Shown one piece after another: positions 1-7,101 of a stretch of 64,000 nt of DNA. A program made the position numbers and the translations under genes. Source of the stretch: JACVRW01 sp040509755. GTDB taxonomy: Bacteria > Actinomycetota > Thermoleophilia > Solirubrobacterales > Thermoleophilaceae. Numbering within the stretch: the first letter of the stretch is position 1; each line of letters starts with the position of its first letter. The notes under the pieces were generated by a model. That model was not told the origin of the DNA, searched no databases, and saw nothing but the letters and a program-made list of their open reading frames with translations. The DNA lies in assembly GCA_040509755.1 (NCBI GenBank), contig JBEVKF010000070.1:7155-71154 (forward strand), given 5' to 3'.

Positions 1-294
1 GACATCCGGTTGCGCGGACTCGAATGCGTAGCCCAAGCTCGCCTCGGCCTCGGCGGACCAACGCTGCCACAGGCCGAGACGTGTGGGCGCAGGCTGATCG
101 AGTTGGCGCCCTACCGTGAGAGCGGTCACCAGATCCTGATGGAGGCGCTTGCTCGGCGCGGAAATGCTGCCGAGGCGTTGCTCGTCTACGACCGTCTACG
201 GGTCCTGCTTCGCGACGAGCTCGGAATCGCCCCCAGCCCGGCCGTGCAGAGCGTCTACCGGCGCCTACTCGACGAGACGAAGACGACGGCCTAG
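1..294 (+). CDS. SARP/AfsR-type transcriptional activator, C-terminal end (partial)
   Basis: The gene enters from the left edge: the frame is open from base 1 to the TAG at 292, giving 97 residues. They match the end of a bacterial transcriptional activator domain (BTAD), the helical-repeat domain that follows the winged helix in SARP/AfsR/EmbR regulators. The visible hallmarks are LAPYRESGHQILMEAL, followed by a helix pair and DELGIAPSPAVQ before the C-terminus. The DNA-binding domain and any ATPase domain lie outside the window, so targets cannot be inferred. The stop overlaps the stop of the convergent small gene that follows. Confidence 0.85.
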   Translation, partial: DIRLRGLECVAQARLGLGGPTLPQAETCGRRLIELAPYRESGHQILMEALARRGNAAEALLVYDRLRVLLRDELGIAPSPAVQSVYRRLLDETKTTA

Positions 295-446
295 GTCTCT
301 TCTGCCTGCGCGAGGATGTCTTCGCGGGAAACCTTGCCGACTAGATCCGGGTGGTCGGTGCGGAGGTGCTCCTGGGCGTCCTCCCAAAGTGCGTCGTCGT
401 CCTCAGCCTCAACGACGTGGCCGCACACGCAGTTGATCCGCTTCAT
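291..446 (-). CDS. DUF1059-like small protein (51 aa)
   Basis: A 51-residue protein begins MKRINCVCGHVVEAEDDDAL and ends DILAQAEET. The N-terminal CxCGxxVE pattern followed by an acidic run and a helix with DHPDL matches the DUF1059 family of small actinobacterial proteins, whose function is unknown. The two cysteines could bind metal, which is inference. Its TAG (complement of 291-293) overlaps the TAG of the upstream convergent gene, so the two genes meet tail to tail. Codon use is like that of its neighbours. Confidence 0.75.
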   Translation of the reverse strand: MKRINCVCGHVVEAEDDDALWEDAQEHLRTDHPDLVGKVSREDILAQAEET

Positions 447-480
447 GAATGAATTCTAAGCCCCGGCGAGCGCCCTGGGC

Positions 481-1341
481 CTACACCCGGCGATAGCGGG
501 CGTCGGCAATCGAGTATCCAGCGAATGCGATCAGGCCGGCCGCGACTACGCCGAGGAGGATCGGCCCGTATGACGCTTGGCCGAGCGTTGCTAGCGCTCC
601 GTCAAGGCTCACCGCCTTATGGGGGTCGTAGTCGATGGCGGCACGGATGAAGAAGTAGCCGATCAGCACGAACACCACCATGCGCGCGAGGTGGCCGAGA
701 ACCCCAAGCGCCGTGAACGTCCGTTCGACGCTCTCGCTCATCGCCTCGGTCTTCGACTTCTCGAGGAACTTCCGCTTGATTCCCTTGTAGCCCTGCTCGA
801 GGCCGACACCGATCACGATCAAGCCGGCAATCACGACGAGCACCTGCCCGGCCGGCCAGTCAAGGACGCCTCCGGTCGCCTTGTCCGGGCTGCCCGACCC
901 GCCGCCCGATCCCATCAGGATCGATACCGCAGTCACGCATAACGCCGCATACCCGATCCCGCTGAAGACGCCGTCGATCCGCTCCTTCGTGTCGTCGCTC
1001 GCTTCGGGGCCGTGCCCGATCGCGGCACGCACGAGCCGCCAGATCGCATAGCCGGCCAGTCCGACAGCCATGAGAATCAGGAGCACCTTCCCAAAGGGTT
1101 GCTTCGCGATCGTGTGCAGCGCGCCGTTTTGATTCGCCGTCTTGCCACCATCGCCGAGCGCGAGCTTGATGGCGAGGAGTCCGATCACCGCATAGATCAC
1201 ACCTCGGGCGGCGAGGCCGGCACGCGCCAGCCACTCGAACGTTCGGGTCTGCGCGAAGTCGTCGCCCTTGTCCTGAGCGTCGTCGACCGGTCCGCCTCGC
1301 CGGCTCACGTCAGGGGCAATCTCATGAACGTTCTGCGTCAT
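481..1341 (-). CDS. DUF1206 membrane protein (286 aa)
   Basis: An integral membrane protein with a hydrophilic N-terminus of about 35 residues. It then has three repeats, each of two membrane segments and a short basic or polar loop (for example LARAGLAARGVIYAVIGLLA, and LGVLGHLARMVVFVLIGYFF). This threefold repeat is the architecture of DUF1206 proteins, common in actinobacteria and without an assigned function. It is the last gene of a minus-strand run, starting right after the lipid kinase stop, so it is probably cotranscribed with the PAP2 and kinase genes and may act at the membrane in the same lipid context (inference). Confidence 0.85.
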   Translation of the reverse strand: MTQNVHEIAPDVSRRGGPVDDAQDKGDDFAQTRTFEWLARAGLAARGVIYAVIGLLAIKLALGDGGKTANQNGALHTIAKQPFGKVLLILMAVGLAGYAIWRLVRAAIGHGPEASDDTKERIDGVFSGIGYAALCVTAVSILMGSGGGSGSPDKATGGVLDWPAGQVLVVIAGLIVIGVGLEQGYKGIKRKFLEKSKTEAMSESVERTFTALGVLGHLARMVVFVLIGYFFIRAAIDYDPHKAVSLDGALATLGQASYGPILLGVVAAGLIAFAGYSIADARYRRV

Positions 1342-2229
1342 CTAAATCGTCTCCCCATCCGGTCGCGGGACGCACACGTTCAGCGCGCGTTCCTCGACCT
1401 CGACCTTGAAGTTCTTGACCTTGCTGCGATCGCCGCCGTCGAGCTCGTACCGCACCTTTTGGTCGAGCTTGACCTCCACCGAGCTGGCTTTCGTGGTTCG
1501 GACGAAGGGCGACCGGTTCGGGTCGCCGACCGCCGTGCGGGCGAGCGTACGCGTCCACTGGAGCAGTCCCTCGGCAGTCACTATCCCGAGCTCGAGCACG
1601 CCGTCGTCAGGACGGGCGTCGGGAAACACCTTGACCCCGCCGAAGATCTCACCCAGGTTCCCCAGCAGGATGCACGTGGCCCTGCCCTCATACCAATCGG
1701 TCCCGTCGACCTTGATCTCGGCCCCGAATCCGCCGTTGCGCAGATTGCGCGACCCGCTCCAGAGATATGCGGCGCGACCGATTCGCTCCTTGAGGTCGTC
1801 GGCGCCGCGAATCATGGCCGCGTCGAAGCCGGCCCCCGCCATTACGCCGAAGCGCTCCTCTTCGAACCGGCCCACGTCGAGCCTTCGGCGACCGCCGCGG
1901 AGTCCCACGGCGACCGCGCCCTTTATGTCCGTCGGTATCCCGAGGTTGGTCGCGAAGAGGTTTGCGGTGCCTGCCGGAAGAACGGCGAGGCTCGCGTTCG
2001 TGCCGGCCAGCACGTCGATGCAGCGCCGGACGGTGCCATCTCCGCCCCACGCGAAGACAAGCTCAGCACCCTCGTCCAAGGCGCGCTGCACCTGCTCGGA
2101 CGCCTTCTTGGCCCTCGGCACCTCGTACCAGAGCGGCTTGTCATAGCCCTCCGTTTCCAAGACGCGACGCAGCTCTGGTAGCCCGCCGTCGAGCGTCTTC
2201 GCCGCGTGAGCGACGACCGCGACCTTCAC
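1342..2229 (-). CDS. Diacylglycerol kinase-like lipid kinase (295 aa)
   Basis: Belongs to the DAGK catalytic / YegS-type kinase family, which phosphorylates lipid or sphingoid substrates with ATP at the membrane face. The nucleotide loop GGDGT is at about residues 62-66, followed by the family motif LPAGTANLFATNLGIP and a C-terminal beta-sandwich with the ELDG segment. The chosen start is GTG at 2229 (VKVAVV), because it overlaps the TGA of the upstream PAP2 gene as GTGA and opens the Rossmann-like fold at once; the frame stays open upstream but the sequence there is not protein-like. A kinase and a lipid phosphatase in one transcript suggest phosphatidic acid turnover or undecaprenol recycling (inference). 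Confidence 0.88.
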   Translation of the reverse strand: MKVAVVAHAAKTLDGGLPELRRVLETEGYDKPLWYEVPRAKKASEQVQRALDEGAELVFAWGGDGTVRRCIDVLAGTNASLAVLPAGTANLFATNLGIPTDIKGAVAVGLRGGRRRLDVGRFEEERFGVMAGAGFDAAMIRGADDLKERIGRAAYLWSGSRNLRNGGFGAEIKVDGTDWYEGRATCILLGNLGEIFGGVKVFPDARPDDGVLELGIVTAEGLLQWTRTLARTAVGDPNRSPFVRTTKASSVEVKLDQKVRYELDGGDRSKVKNFKVEVEERALNVCVPRPDGETI

Positions 2230-3041
2230 GCGACGGCCCGCCGCCTGCGGGCGCGGGCGGATCCAGTAGCCCCAGCGCTGCGCGCCTCGCCGGCCGCCCC
2301 CGCTGCGCGCGTGGCAAACAGCAGCACTAGCAGCGCCCCGATCCCGATGACGAGCCCCCCAGCTACGTCGAGGGGATGGTGCATCCCGCGGTACATGCGC
2401 GCGAAAGCGACGAGAACGGGGATCACGATGGCCACCGCCCACGCAGAAACGCGTAGGGCTCGGGTCGGGAAGCGCGAGGTCAGCAGCAGCACGAGTCCGA
2501 CGTAGACGGCAATCGCCGCCGCGGTATGACCGGACGGATAGCTCGCGTCCGCCGGGAGGCCCTCGAGCCTGTGAACGTGCGGACGGTCGCGGGGAACGGC
2601 CAGCGTCGTGACTCGGTACGTCGCCGACTCGACTATCAGCGCAAAGACCGCGAAGGCGGCCACGAGCCACTGACGCAGGACGGCAGCGACGATCGCGATC
2701 GCGCCGACCAGGATCGGAAGAAGCGGCGCGCCGCCGACCGTCGAGAACACCGAGGACGCATCGGTGAGGAAGGGTGTGCGTTCCGCGACGAGCGAGTCGA
2801 CGAAGCCGTTGTCCGCGCGTCGCAGTCCGCCGGAGTCGAGCAGGACGTCGGTCACGACGAACCCGAGCGCAATCGAGACCAGGGCGAGCACCGCGAACCC
2901 CGTCAGCAGCGCCGCGACGAAGACGGCGGCTGGGTGCCGGCCGCGCAGCCGGTCCGCGAAGCGCGCAGCGGGACCGCCGCGTCTTGCGCCCAAAACGGGC
3001 ACAACGTGATGCCTCGACGACGAGTACGTGCGCGCTTCCAT
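2226..3041 (-). CDS. PAP2-family membrane phosphatase (271 aa)
   Basis: A type 2 phosphatidic acid phosphatase-like protein with about six membrane segments. All three catalytic motifs are visible: the basic motif ending RDRP (151-154), PSGH (169-172) and a third motif ARMYRGMHHPLD (about 211-222) with the nucleophilic histidine. Substrates in the family are phosphatidic acid, phosphatidylglycerophosphate or undecaprenyl pyrophosphate; the sequence does not tell which. It is the first gene of the minus-strand operon with the lipid kinase (4-base GTGA overlap) and DUF1206. A second PAP2 gene diverges only 70 bases away. Confidence 0.9.
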   Translation of the reverse strand: MEARTYSSSRHHVVPVLGARRGGPAARFADRLRGRHPAAVFVAALLTGFAVLALVSIALGFVVTDVLLDSGGLRRADNGFVDSLVAERTPFLTDASSVFSTVGGAPLLPILVGAIAIVAAVLRQWLVAAFAVFALIVESATYRVTTLAVPRDRPHVHRLEGLPADASYPSGHTAAAIAVYVGLVLLLTSRFPTRALRVSAWAVAIVIPVLVAFARMYRGMHHPLDVAGGLVIGIGALLVLLFATRAAGAAGEARSAGATGSARARRRRAVA

Positions 3042-3111
3042 GCGCTTCCCTCCCGAGCGGCTGGGTACAAAGACTGCGAGTTTGCCCTCCTAGGCCGCTG
3101 GCTTCTTACCC

Positions 3112-4017
3112 ATGACCTTGGTCCTCTTACTCATGTTCGCCACCGTTCTCGCCTCCACGCTGGCCGCGATGATCTGGCGCTGGTCGGGCGCGGCGGGCCC
3201 GAACGTACCGTCCACGCTTGGCACGGCGCGCGAGGCCGGCAGGGCGATCCGGAGCCATCCGGGTCCCGGCACTGCGCTCGCCAAGAGGCTCGATCCGCGG
3301 GTCGCAACCGGCCTCGCGCTCACGCTCGCGCTGGTCGTGATCGTCGTCGGCGGCCTACTCCTCGGACTGCTGGCCTACCTGGTCCGCGGCAGCGGCGAGC
3401 TCGTGCAGCTGGACGAGAGCGTCGCGAATTGGGGCGACCGCCACGCGTCCGCGTTCTCGACTGACGGCCTCACCGCCATCTCGCATCTCGGCGAGCCGCG
3501 CGCGATCGTTGCACTGGCGGTCGTACTGGCCGTCGCCGAGACGGTTCGTACGCGGAGCGTATGGGTCGTGCCCTTCCTGCTGATCGTGATTGGCGGAAAC
3601 GGCATCCTCACGACGACGGTCAAAGAGCTCGCCGATCGCGCGCGGCCTGCCCTGAACCCGATCGCAGAAACGCTCGGTCCGTCGTTCCCCAGCGGCCATT
3701 CGTCGTGGTCCGCCGCCTTCTTCGCCGCAGCGGCATTGCTGCTCACCCGCGGCCGTCCCCGGCCCGTCCGGGCAGCCATCGCGGGGATCGCGGTCTGGCT
3801 CGTCGTCATGGTCGCCGGCAGTCGCGTGCTCCTCGACGTGCACTGGCTGAGCGATGTGATCGCGGGCCTCGTGCTCGGCACTGCCTGGTTCTCGATCTGC
3901 GCCATCGCATTCGGTGGACGTCTACTCAAGTTCGGCGCGACTGCCGACGAGGCCGCCCGCGTCGCGACGCGCCACGACGTCGGCCCGGCGGCTTCGCCTG
4001 CAGGCTCGAGCCGCTGA
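3112..4017 (+). CDS. PAP2-family membrane phosphatase (301 aa)
   Basis: A second PAP2 phosphatase, divergent from the first. It has an N-terminal hydrophobic segment, a short soluble stretch, then a multi-span core. The motifs are KELADRARP (motif 1), FPSGHSSWSAAF (motif 2) and SRVLLDVHWLSDV (motif 3), all with complete catalytic residues. The start at 3112 is the first ATG; an internal ATG at 3133 is possible, and neither has a strong Shine-Dalgarno sequence. The two divergent PAP2 proteins share motifs but not overall sequence, so they are probably not a recent duplication. Confidence 0.88.
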   Translation: MTLVLLLMFATVLASTLAAMIWRWSGAAGPNVPSTLGTAREAGRAIRSHPGPGTALAKRLDPRVATGLALTLALVVIVVGGLLLGLLAYLVRGSGELVQLDESVANWGDRHASAFSTDGLTAISHLGEPRAIVALAVVLAVAETVRTRSVWVVPFLLIVIGGNGILTTTVKELADRARPALNPIAETLGPSFPSGHSSWSAAFFAAAALLLTRGRPRPVRAAIAGIAVWLVVMVAGSRVLLDVHWLSDVIAGLVLGTAWFSICAIAFGGRLLKFGATADEAARVATRHDVGPAASPAGSSR

Positions 4018-4047
4018 CGGCCCAGTGGGAGAATTGTCTTCCGCCCC

Positions 4048-4203
4048 ATGACGGAGATCGATGCACGCGCCTTCGACCAGTACAAGGCGGCCGGTTGGGA
4101 GCTCGTGGCCGCGGTCTATGAGCGCGTCTGGAGCCCGATAACGAGGCAGGCCGTCGATCCTCTGCTCGATGCCGCGGGCGCGGCGGCCGCGACGGCTAGG
4201 TAG
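4048..4203 (+). pseudogene. N-terminal fragment of a SAM-dependent methyltransferase
   Basis: A 51-codon open frame starts MTEIDARAFDQYKAAGWELV, continues with VWSPITRQAVDPLLDAAG, and stops just where the SAM-binding motif I (typically RLLDVATGPG) should follow. The leader resembles the start of a class I methyltransferase family common in actinobacteria. The frame ends at TAG 4201, within the last bases of the convergent full-length methyltransferase. I read it as a truncated remnant; a genuine 51-residue protein is less likely. Confidence 0.6.
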
Positions 4204-5017
4204 CGCGCCTTGCCGTGACAGTGAGGACATCGAGCACGAGGATTAGCGCACCGTCCTCCGTCAACCTGTCCCATTCGGCGACAACGTCGCGCATCAGAGC
4301 GTCGCGTTCATGCTCGCTGAGGCTGCCAACCGGCTCTGCGAGCGGCGTGCTCCAAATGTACTGCCATAGGAAGTCCTCCGGCGAAGGCAGGCGGAGGACC
4401 GTTGTGTTGCGGCGCCCCGAGATCTCGCTGAAGCCCGACCCGGCGATGAGCTCCTCGAGCTCGTGAGCGTCATCAAGCGAGAACACGACCGACATGAACT
4501 TCGCGATCTCCGGCGAAACGTGATTGCCGATGCCGCGCTGAAGGATTTGGAACACGGGTGGCATCGGCCCAGGGACGTTCACGATCAGCCGGCCGCCGGG
4601 TGCGAGCACCCGGTAGAGCTCGGCCAGCGCGGCGCCTCTGTCCGCGAAGAACTGCAGGCCCATCTGACACAGCGCAGCGTCATAGGCGGCGTCGGGAAGC
4701 TGCATGTCCTCCCCGGCGCCCTCGCGCCATTCGATCGCGACCGGGCTCGAGAGGGATCGCGCGACGGCGAGCATTCCCGGATTTACATCGAGCGCGGTCA
4801 CGTGACCTGCGGAGCCGACCTGCTCAGCCGCCAGCCTGGCGACGACACCGGTGCCGCACGCCACGTCGAGCACCCGCTCCCCGGGGCCGAGGAGGGCCGT
4901 CTCGACGAGCTCGGTCGCGAGGGGGAGCCCGATCGCGGGCACGAAGTAGCGCTCGTAGTTCTCCGGCGCGGTTCCCCCGTAGGCGTGGAAGGACGGCGTG
5001 GCAACCCGCTCGTTCAT
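4196..5017 (-). CDS. Class I SAM-dependent methyltransferase (273 aa)
   Basis: A full-length Methyltransf_11/25-type enzyme. Motif I is LDVACGTGVVARLA (about 50-63), followed by the acidic residue of motif II (TALDVNPGM), the AALCQMGLQFF motif and the post-motif VLAPGGRLIVNV. Enzymes of this type methylate small molecules or lipids using S-adenosylmethionine in the cytosol; the substrate is not evident. A Shine-Dalgarno AGGAGA precedes the ATG. The gene diverges from a TetR regulator, with an inverted repeat in the 57-base gap, so control by that regulator is likely (inference). Confidence 0.87.
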   Translation of the reverse strand: MNERVATPSFHAYGGTAPENYERYFVPAIGLPLATELVETALLGPGERVLDVACGTGVVARLAAEQVGSAGHVTALDVNPGMLAVARSLSSPVAIEWREGAGEDMQLPDAAYDAALCQMGLQFFADRGAALAELYRVLAPGGRLIVNVPGPMPPVFQILQRGIGNHVSPEIAKFMSVVFSLDDAHELEELIAGSGFSEISGRRNTTVLRLPSPEDFLWQYIWSTPLAEPVGSLSEHERDALMRDVVAEWDRLTEDGALILVLDVLTVTARRAT

Positions 5018-5035
5018 GGACTCTCCTCGCGTTAC

Positions 5036-5052
5036 GTTACACGTACCGTAAC
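5036..5052. promoter_or_regulatory. Inverted repeat, candidate TetR operator
   Basis: GTTAC, seven bases, GTAAC lies in the gap between the divergent methyltransferase and TetR genes; an overlapping TACGT-TAC-ACGTA palindrome is also present. The size and position suit an operator for the adjacent TetR protein controlling both promoters. No binding data exist. Confidence 0.5.
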
Positions 5053-5074
5053 ACGTTGCACTACGCTGTCAACG

Positions 5075-5707
5075 GTGGGGCGTCCGCGGGTGCACGATGA
5101 CGAGACGAGGGTCGCGCTGCGGCTTGCGGCGGAGCGACTCGTGGCGACGGGGGGCCCCGCCGCGTTCTCGGTACGCGCCGCTGCGGAGGAAGCGGGAACC
5201 ACCACACGCGCGGTCTACACGCTGTTCGGCTCGGGCGATGGCCTGCTTGTCGATGCCCTCGCGCAGGCGGCCTTCGAGTTCCTCGCCGATGAGATCGACC
5301 AGCTGCTAGAGACCGATGATCCCGCCGAGGACCTGGTCGATGTCGGCGTGCTCGTCTTCCGCCGCTTGGTCGCGGAGCATCCCGCCCTGTACCGAATCGC
5401 GTTCCAGCGGATCGTCCGCAATCTTCGCCCTGGTCCGGAGCTCACCGCCGCGCGGGAACGAGCGTTTCGCGCGTTGCTCGGGAAGGTGCAGCGCCTCGGC
5501 GACGCCGGCGGGCTCGGCGGCAAGCCGGTCCAGGAAGCCGCCGTCGAGTTCAACGCCATGATGGAGGGTCTCGGCAATGCCGAGCTTCGCGGCGGCGTCT
5601 TTAGGAACCTTCCCGCAGGCGACGAGGAACGCGCGTGGCGCAACGCCCTGACGTCGCTCGTCAATGGCTTCGCGGCGGCAGGTGCGCCTTACAAACAAGC
5701 TTGTTAG
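5075..5707 (+). CDS. TetR-family transcriptional regulator (210 aa)
   Basis: The N-terminal TetR helix-turn-helix covers about residues 8-55 (RLVATGGPAAFSVRAAAEEA, then TTRAVYTLFGSGDGLLVDAL), followed by a C-terminal ligand-binding helical domain with AEHPALYRIAFQRIV. GTG at 5075 is chosen because VGRPRVHDDETR is the usual pre-helix leader; the frame is open for 600 bases upstream but is the shadow of the methyltransferase. The divergent partner is the methyltransferase. It ends 39 bases before a VOC gene, with which it may be cotranscribed. Confidence 0.9.
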   Translation: MGRPRVHDDETRVALRLAAERLVATGGPAAFSVRAAAEEAGTTTRAVYTLFGSGDGLLVDALAQAAFEFLADEIDQLLETDDPAEDLVDVGVLVFRRLVAEHPALYRIAFQRIVRNLRPGPELTAARERAFRALLGKVQRLGDAGGLGGKPVQEAAVEFNAMMEGLGNAELRGGVFRNLPAGDEERAWRNALTSLVNGFAAAGAPYKQAC

Positions 5708-5746
5708 CCTCGCCACGTCGGTTCCGGTGCCGCGGAGAGGAGCCCA

Positions 5747-6166
5747 ATGGGGGTCTCGATTCATCACATCGATCTCGCGGTGAGTGACGTCGAGCGCTCG
5801 CTCGCCTTCTATCTGGGGCTGCTCGGTCCCTTCGGGATGAAAGAGGCTGGGCGCTTCCCCACCTATCGCGGCACCGAGGAGGTCGTCTACCTCGCGTTCG
5901 GGGACCAGTACCTCGGTCTCCGCCAGGCCGACGGCGGCAAGTACCGCTACTACGACGTCGGCATGGAGCACCTTGCCTTCTATGTCGAGAAGCGCGAGGA
6001 CGTGGACGCCGCCCATCGCCTCGCCATCGAGATGGGCGGGAGGATCCACTTCCCGCCCGAGGAGGACAAGGACATTCCGGGCTTCTACGAGATGTTCGTC
6101 TTCGATCCCGACGGCCTGCGCATCGAGGTGGCGTACGGCCCGCCCGAGCTCGATCCACTTCGGTAA
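5747..6166 (+). CDS. VOC-family (glyoxalase/dioxygenase fold) protein (139 aa)
   Basis: A complete vicinal-oxygen-chelate fold: two beta-alpha-beta-beta-beta units starting IHHIDLAVSDVERSLAFY and MEHLAFYVEKREDVDAAH, ending in the FVFDPDGLRIEVAY strand. Candidate metal ligands are His in HHIDL, His in MEHLAF and Glu in IEVAY, as in catalytically active VOC enzymes. The reaction is unknown: glyoxalase, dioxygenase or resistance roles all occur in the family. It lies nine bases upstream of an alpha/beta hydrolase, likely one transcript. Confidence 0.85.
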   Translation: MGVSIHHIDLAVSDVERSLAFYLGLLGPFGMKEAGRFPTYRGTEEVVYLAFGDQYLGLRQADGGKYRYYDVGMEHLAFYVEKREDVDAAHRLAIEMGGRIHFPPEEDKDIPGFYEMFVFDPDGLRIEVAYGPPELDPLR

Positions 6167-6175
6167 GGGGAGAGC

Positions 6176-6985
6176 ATGGGCGAGCGGGTGAAGGCCGGCG
6201 GCGTCGAGCAGTGGGTCGAGCGCCGCGGGGAGGGACCCGACGTCCTGCTCATCTCGGGACTCGGCGACCCGGCCGAGGCGTGGCAGCCGCAGCTCGACGG
6301 GCTGGCGGACCGCTACCGGCTCACAGCCTTCGACAACCGAGGGGTGGGGCGAACGCCTCTGCACGGCGGGTCGCTGTCGCCGGCCACCATCGCTGACGAC
6401 GCCGCGGCCCTGCTTGAGGCGCTCGACGTCCCGAGCGCCCACGTTGCGGGCTTCTCGATGGGGAGCGCGATCGCGCAGGAGCTGGCGCTTCGCCATCCGG
6501 GGCTTGTCCGGAGTCTGGTTCTCGTGAGCACCTACGCTCGTGCCGACGCCCTCTTTCGCTCCCAGCTCAACACCTGGCGCTGGCTCGTTGAGGTGGCGCC
6601 CAGCGAGCGCGCCTTCTTCGAGGCCATGTTCACCTGGGTCTACACGCCGCGCGCGCACGCGGATGGTTCGGTGGCCGGGATCGTCGAGGAGGCGCTGGCC
6701 TTCCCCCACCAGCAGTCCGTCGAGGCCTTTCAAGCGCAGGTCGATGCCTGCCTCGCACACGACGCGACGGACCGCCTTGCTGAGATCAGCGTCCCAACGC
6801 TTGTCGTGGCGGGCGAGCTCGACATCCTCCTCCCGCCGCGCCTGGGCGAAGCCGTGGCCGCGGCAATGCCGAACGCTCGTTTCGAGGTATGGCCCGGTGA
6901 GGCGCACCAGCCCTTCCAGGAGGTCCCGGACGAGTTCAACACCCGGCTCGACGACTTCTGGCGCGAGGCCGAGGCCGCCGGCTGA
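6176..6985 (+). CDS. Alpha/beta hydrolase (269 aa)
   Basis: An alpha/beta hydrolase of normal length. The nucleophile elbow is GFSMGSAIA with Ser94, the oxyanion region is ISGLGDPAEAW, the acid is Asp in VVAGELDILLPP and the base is His in GEAHQPFQ. Relatives cleave esters, lactones or C-C bonds of ring-fission products. Its position behind a VOC protein recalls extradiol-cleavage and hydrolase pairs, but no other aromatic-degradation gene is adjacent, so the substrate is open. Shine-Dalgarno GGGGAGAG precedes the ATG. Confidence 0.87.
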   Translation: MGERVKAGGVEQWVERRGEGPDVLLISGLGDPAEAWQPQLDGLADRYRLTAFDNRGVGRTPLHGGSLSPATIADDAAALLEALDVPSAHVAGFSMGSAIAQELALRHPGLVRSLVLVSTYARADALFRSQLNTWRWLVEVAPSERAFFEAMFTWVYTPRAHADGSVAGIVEEALAFPHQQSVEAFQAQVDACLAHDATDRLAEISVPTLVVAGELDILLPPRLGEAVAAAMPNARFEVWPGEAHQPFQEVPDEFNTRLDDFWREAEAAG

Positions 6986-6989
6986 GCAT

Positions 6990-7011
6990 TGGGCGAGCCG
7001 TGCACCGCCCA
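6990..7011. terminator. Weak hairpin after the hydrolase gene
   Basis: TGGGCG, ten bases, CGCCCA sits four bases after the hydrolase stop, without a T tract. It is a possible terminator for the TetR/VOC/hydrolase transcript; the stem is only six pairs. Confidence 0.35.
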
Positions 7012-7101
7012 TTCCGCCGCTGACCCATGTGTGGTGAAGTACCGGACTCGAATGGGAGATATGGGCGTGCGGGCGATAGGGGAGAGTTGAGGCAGGGATA
7101 G

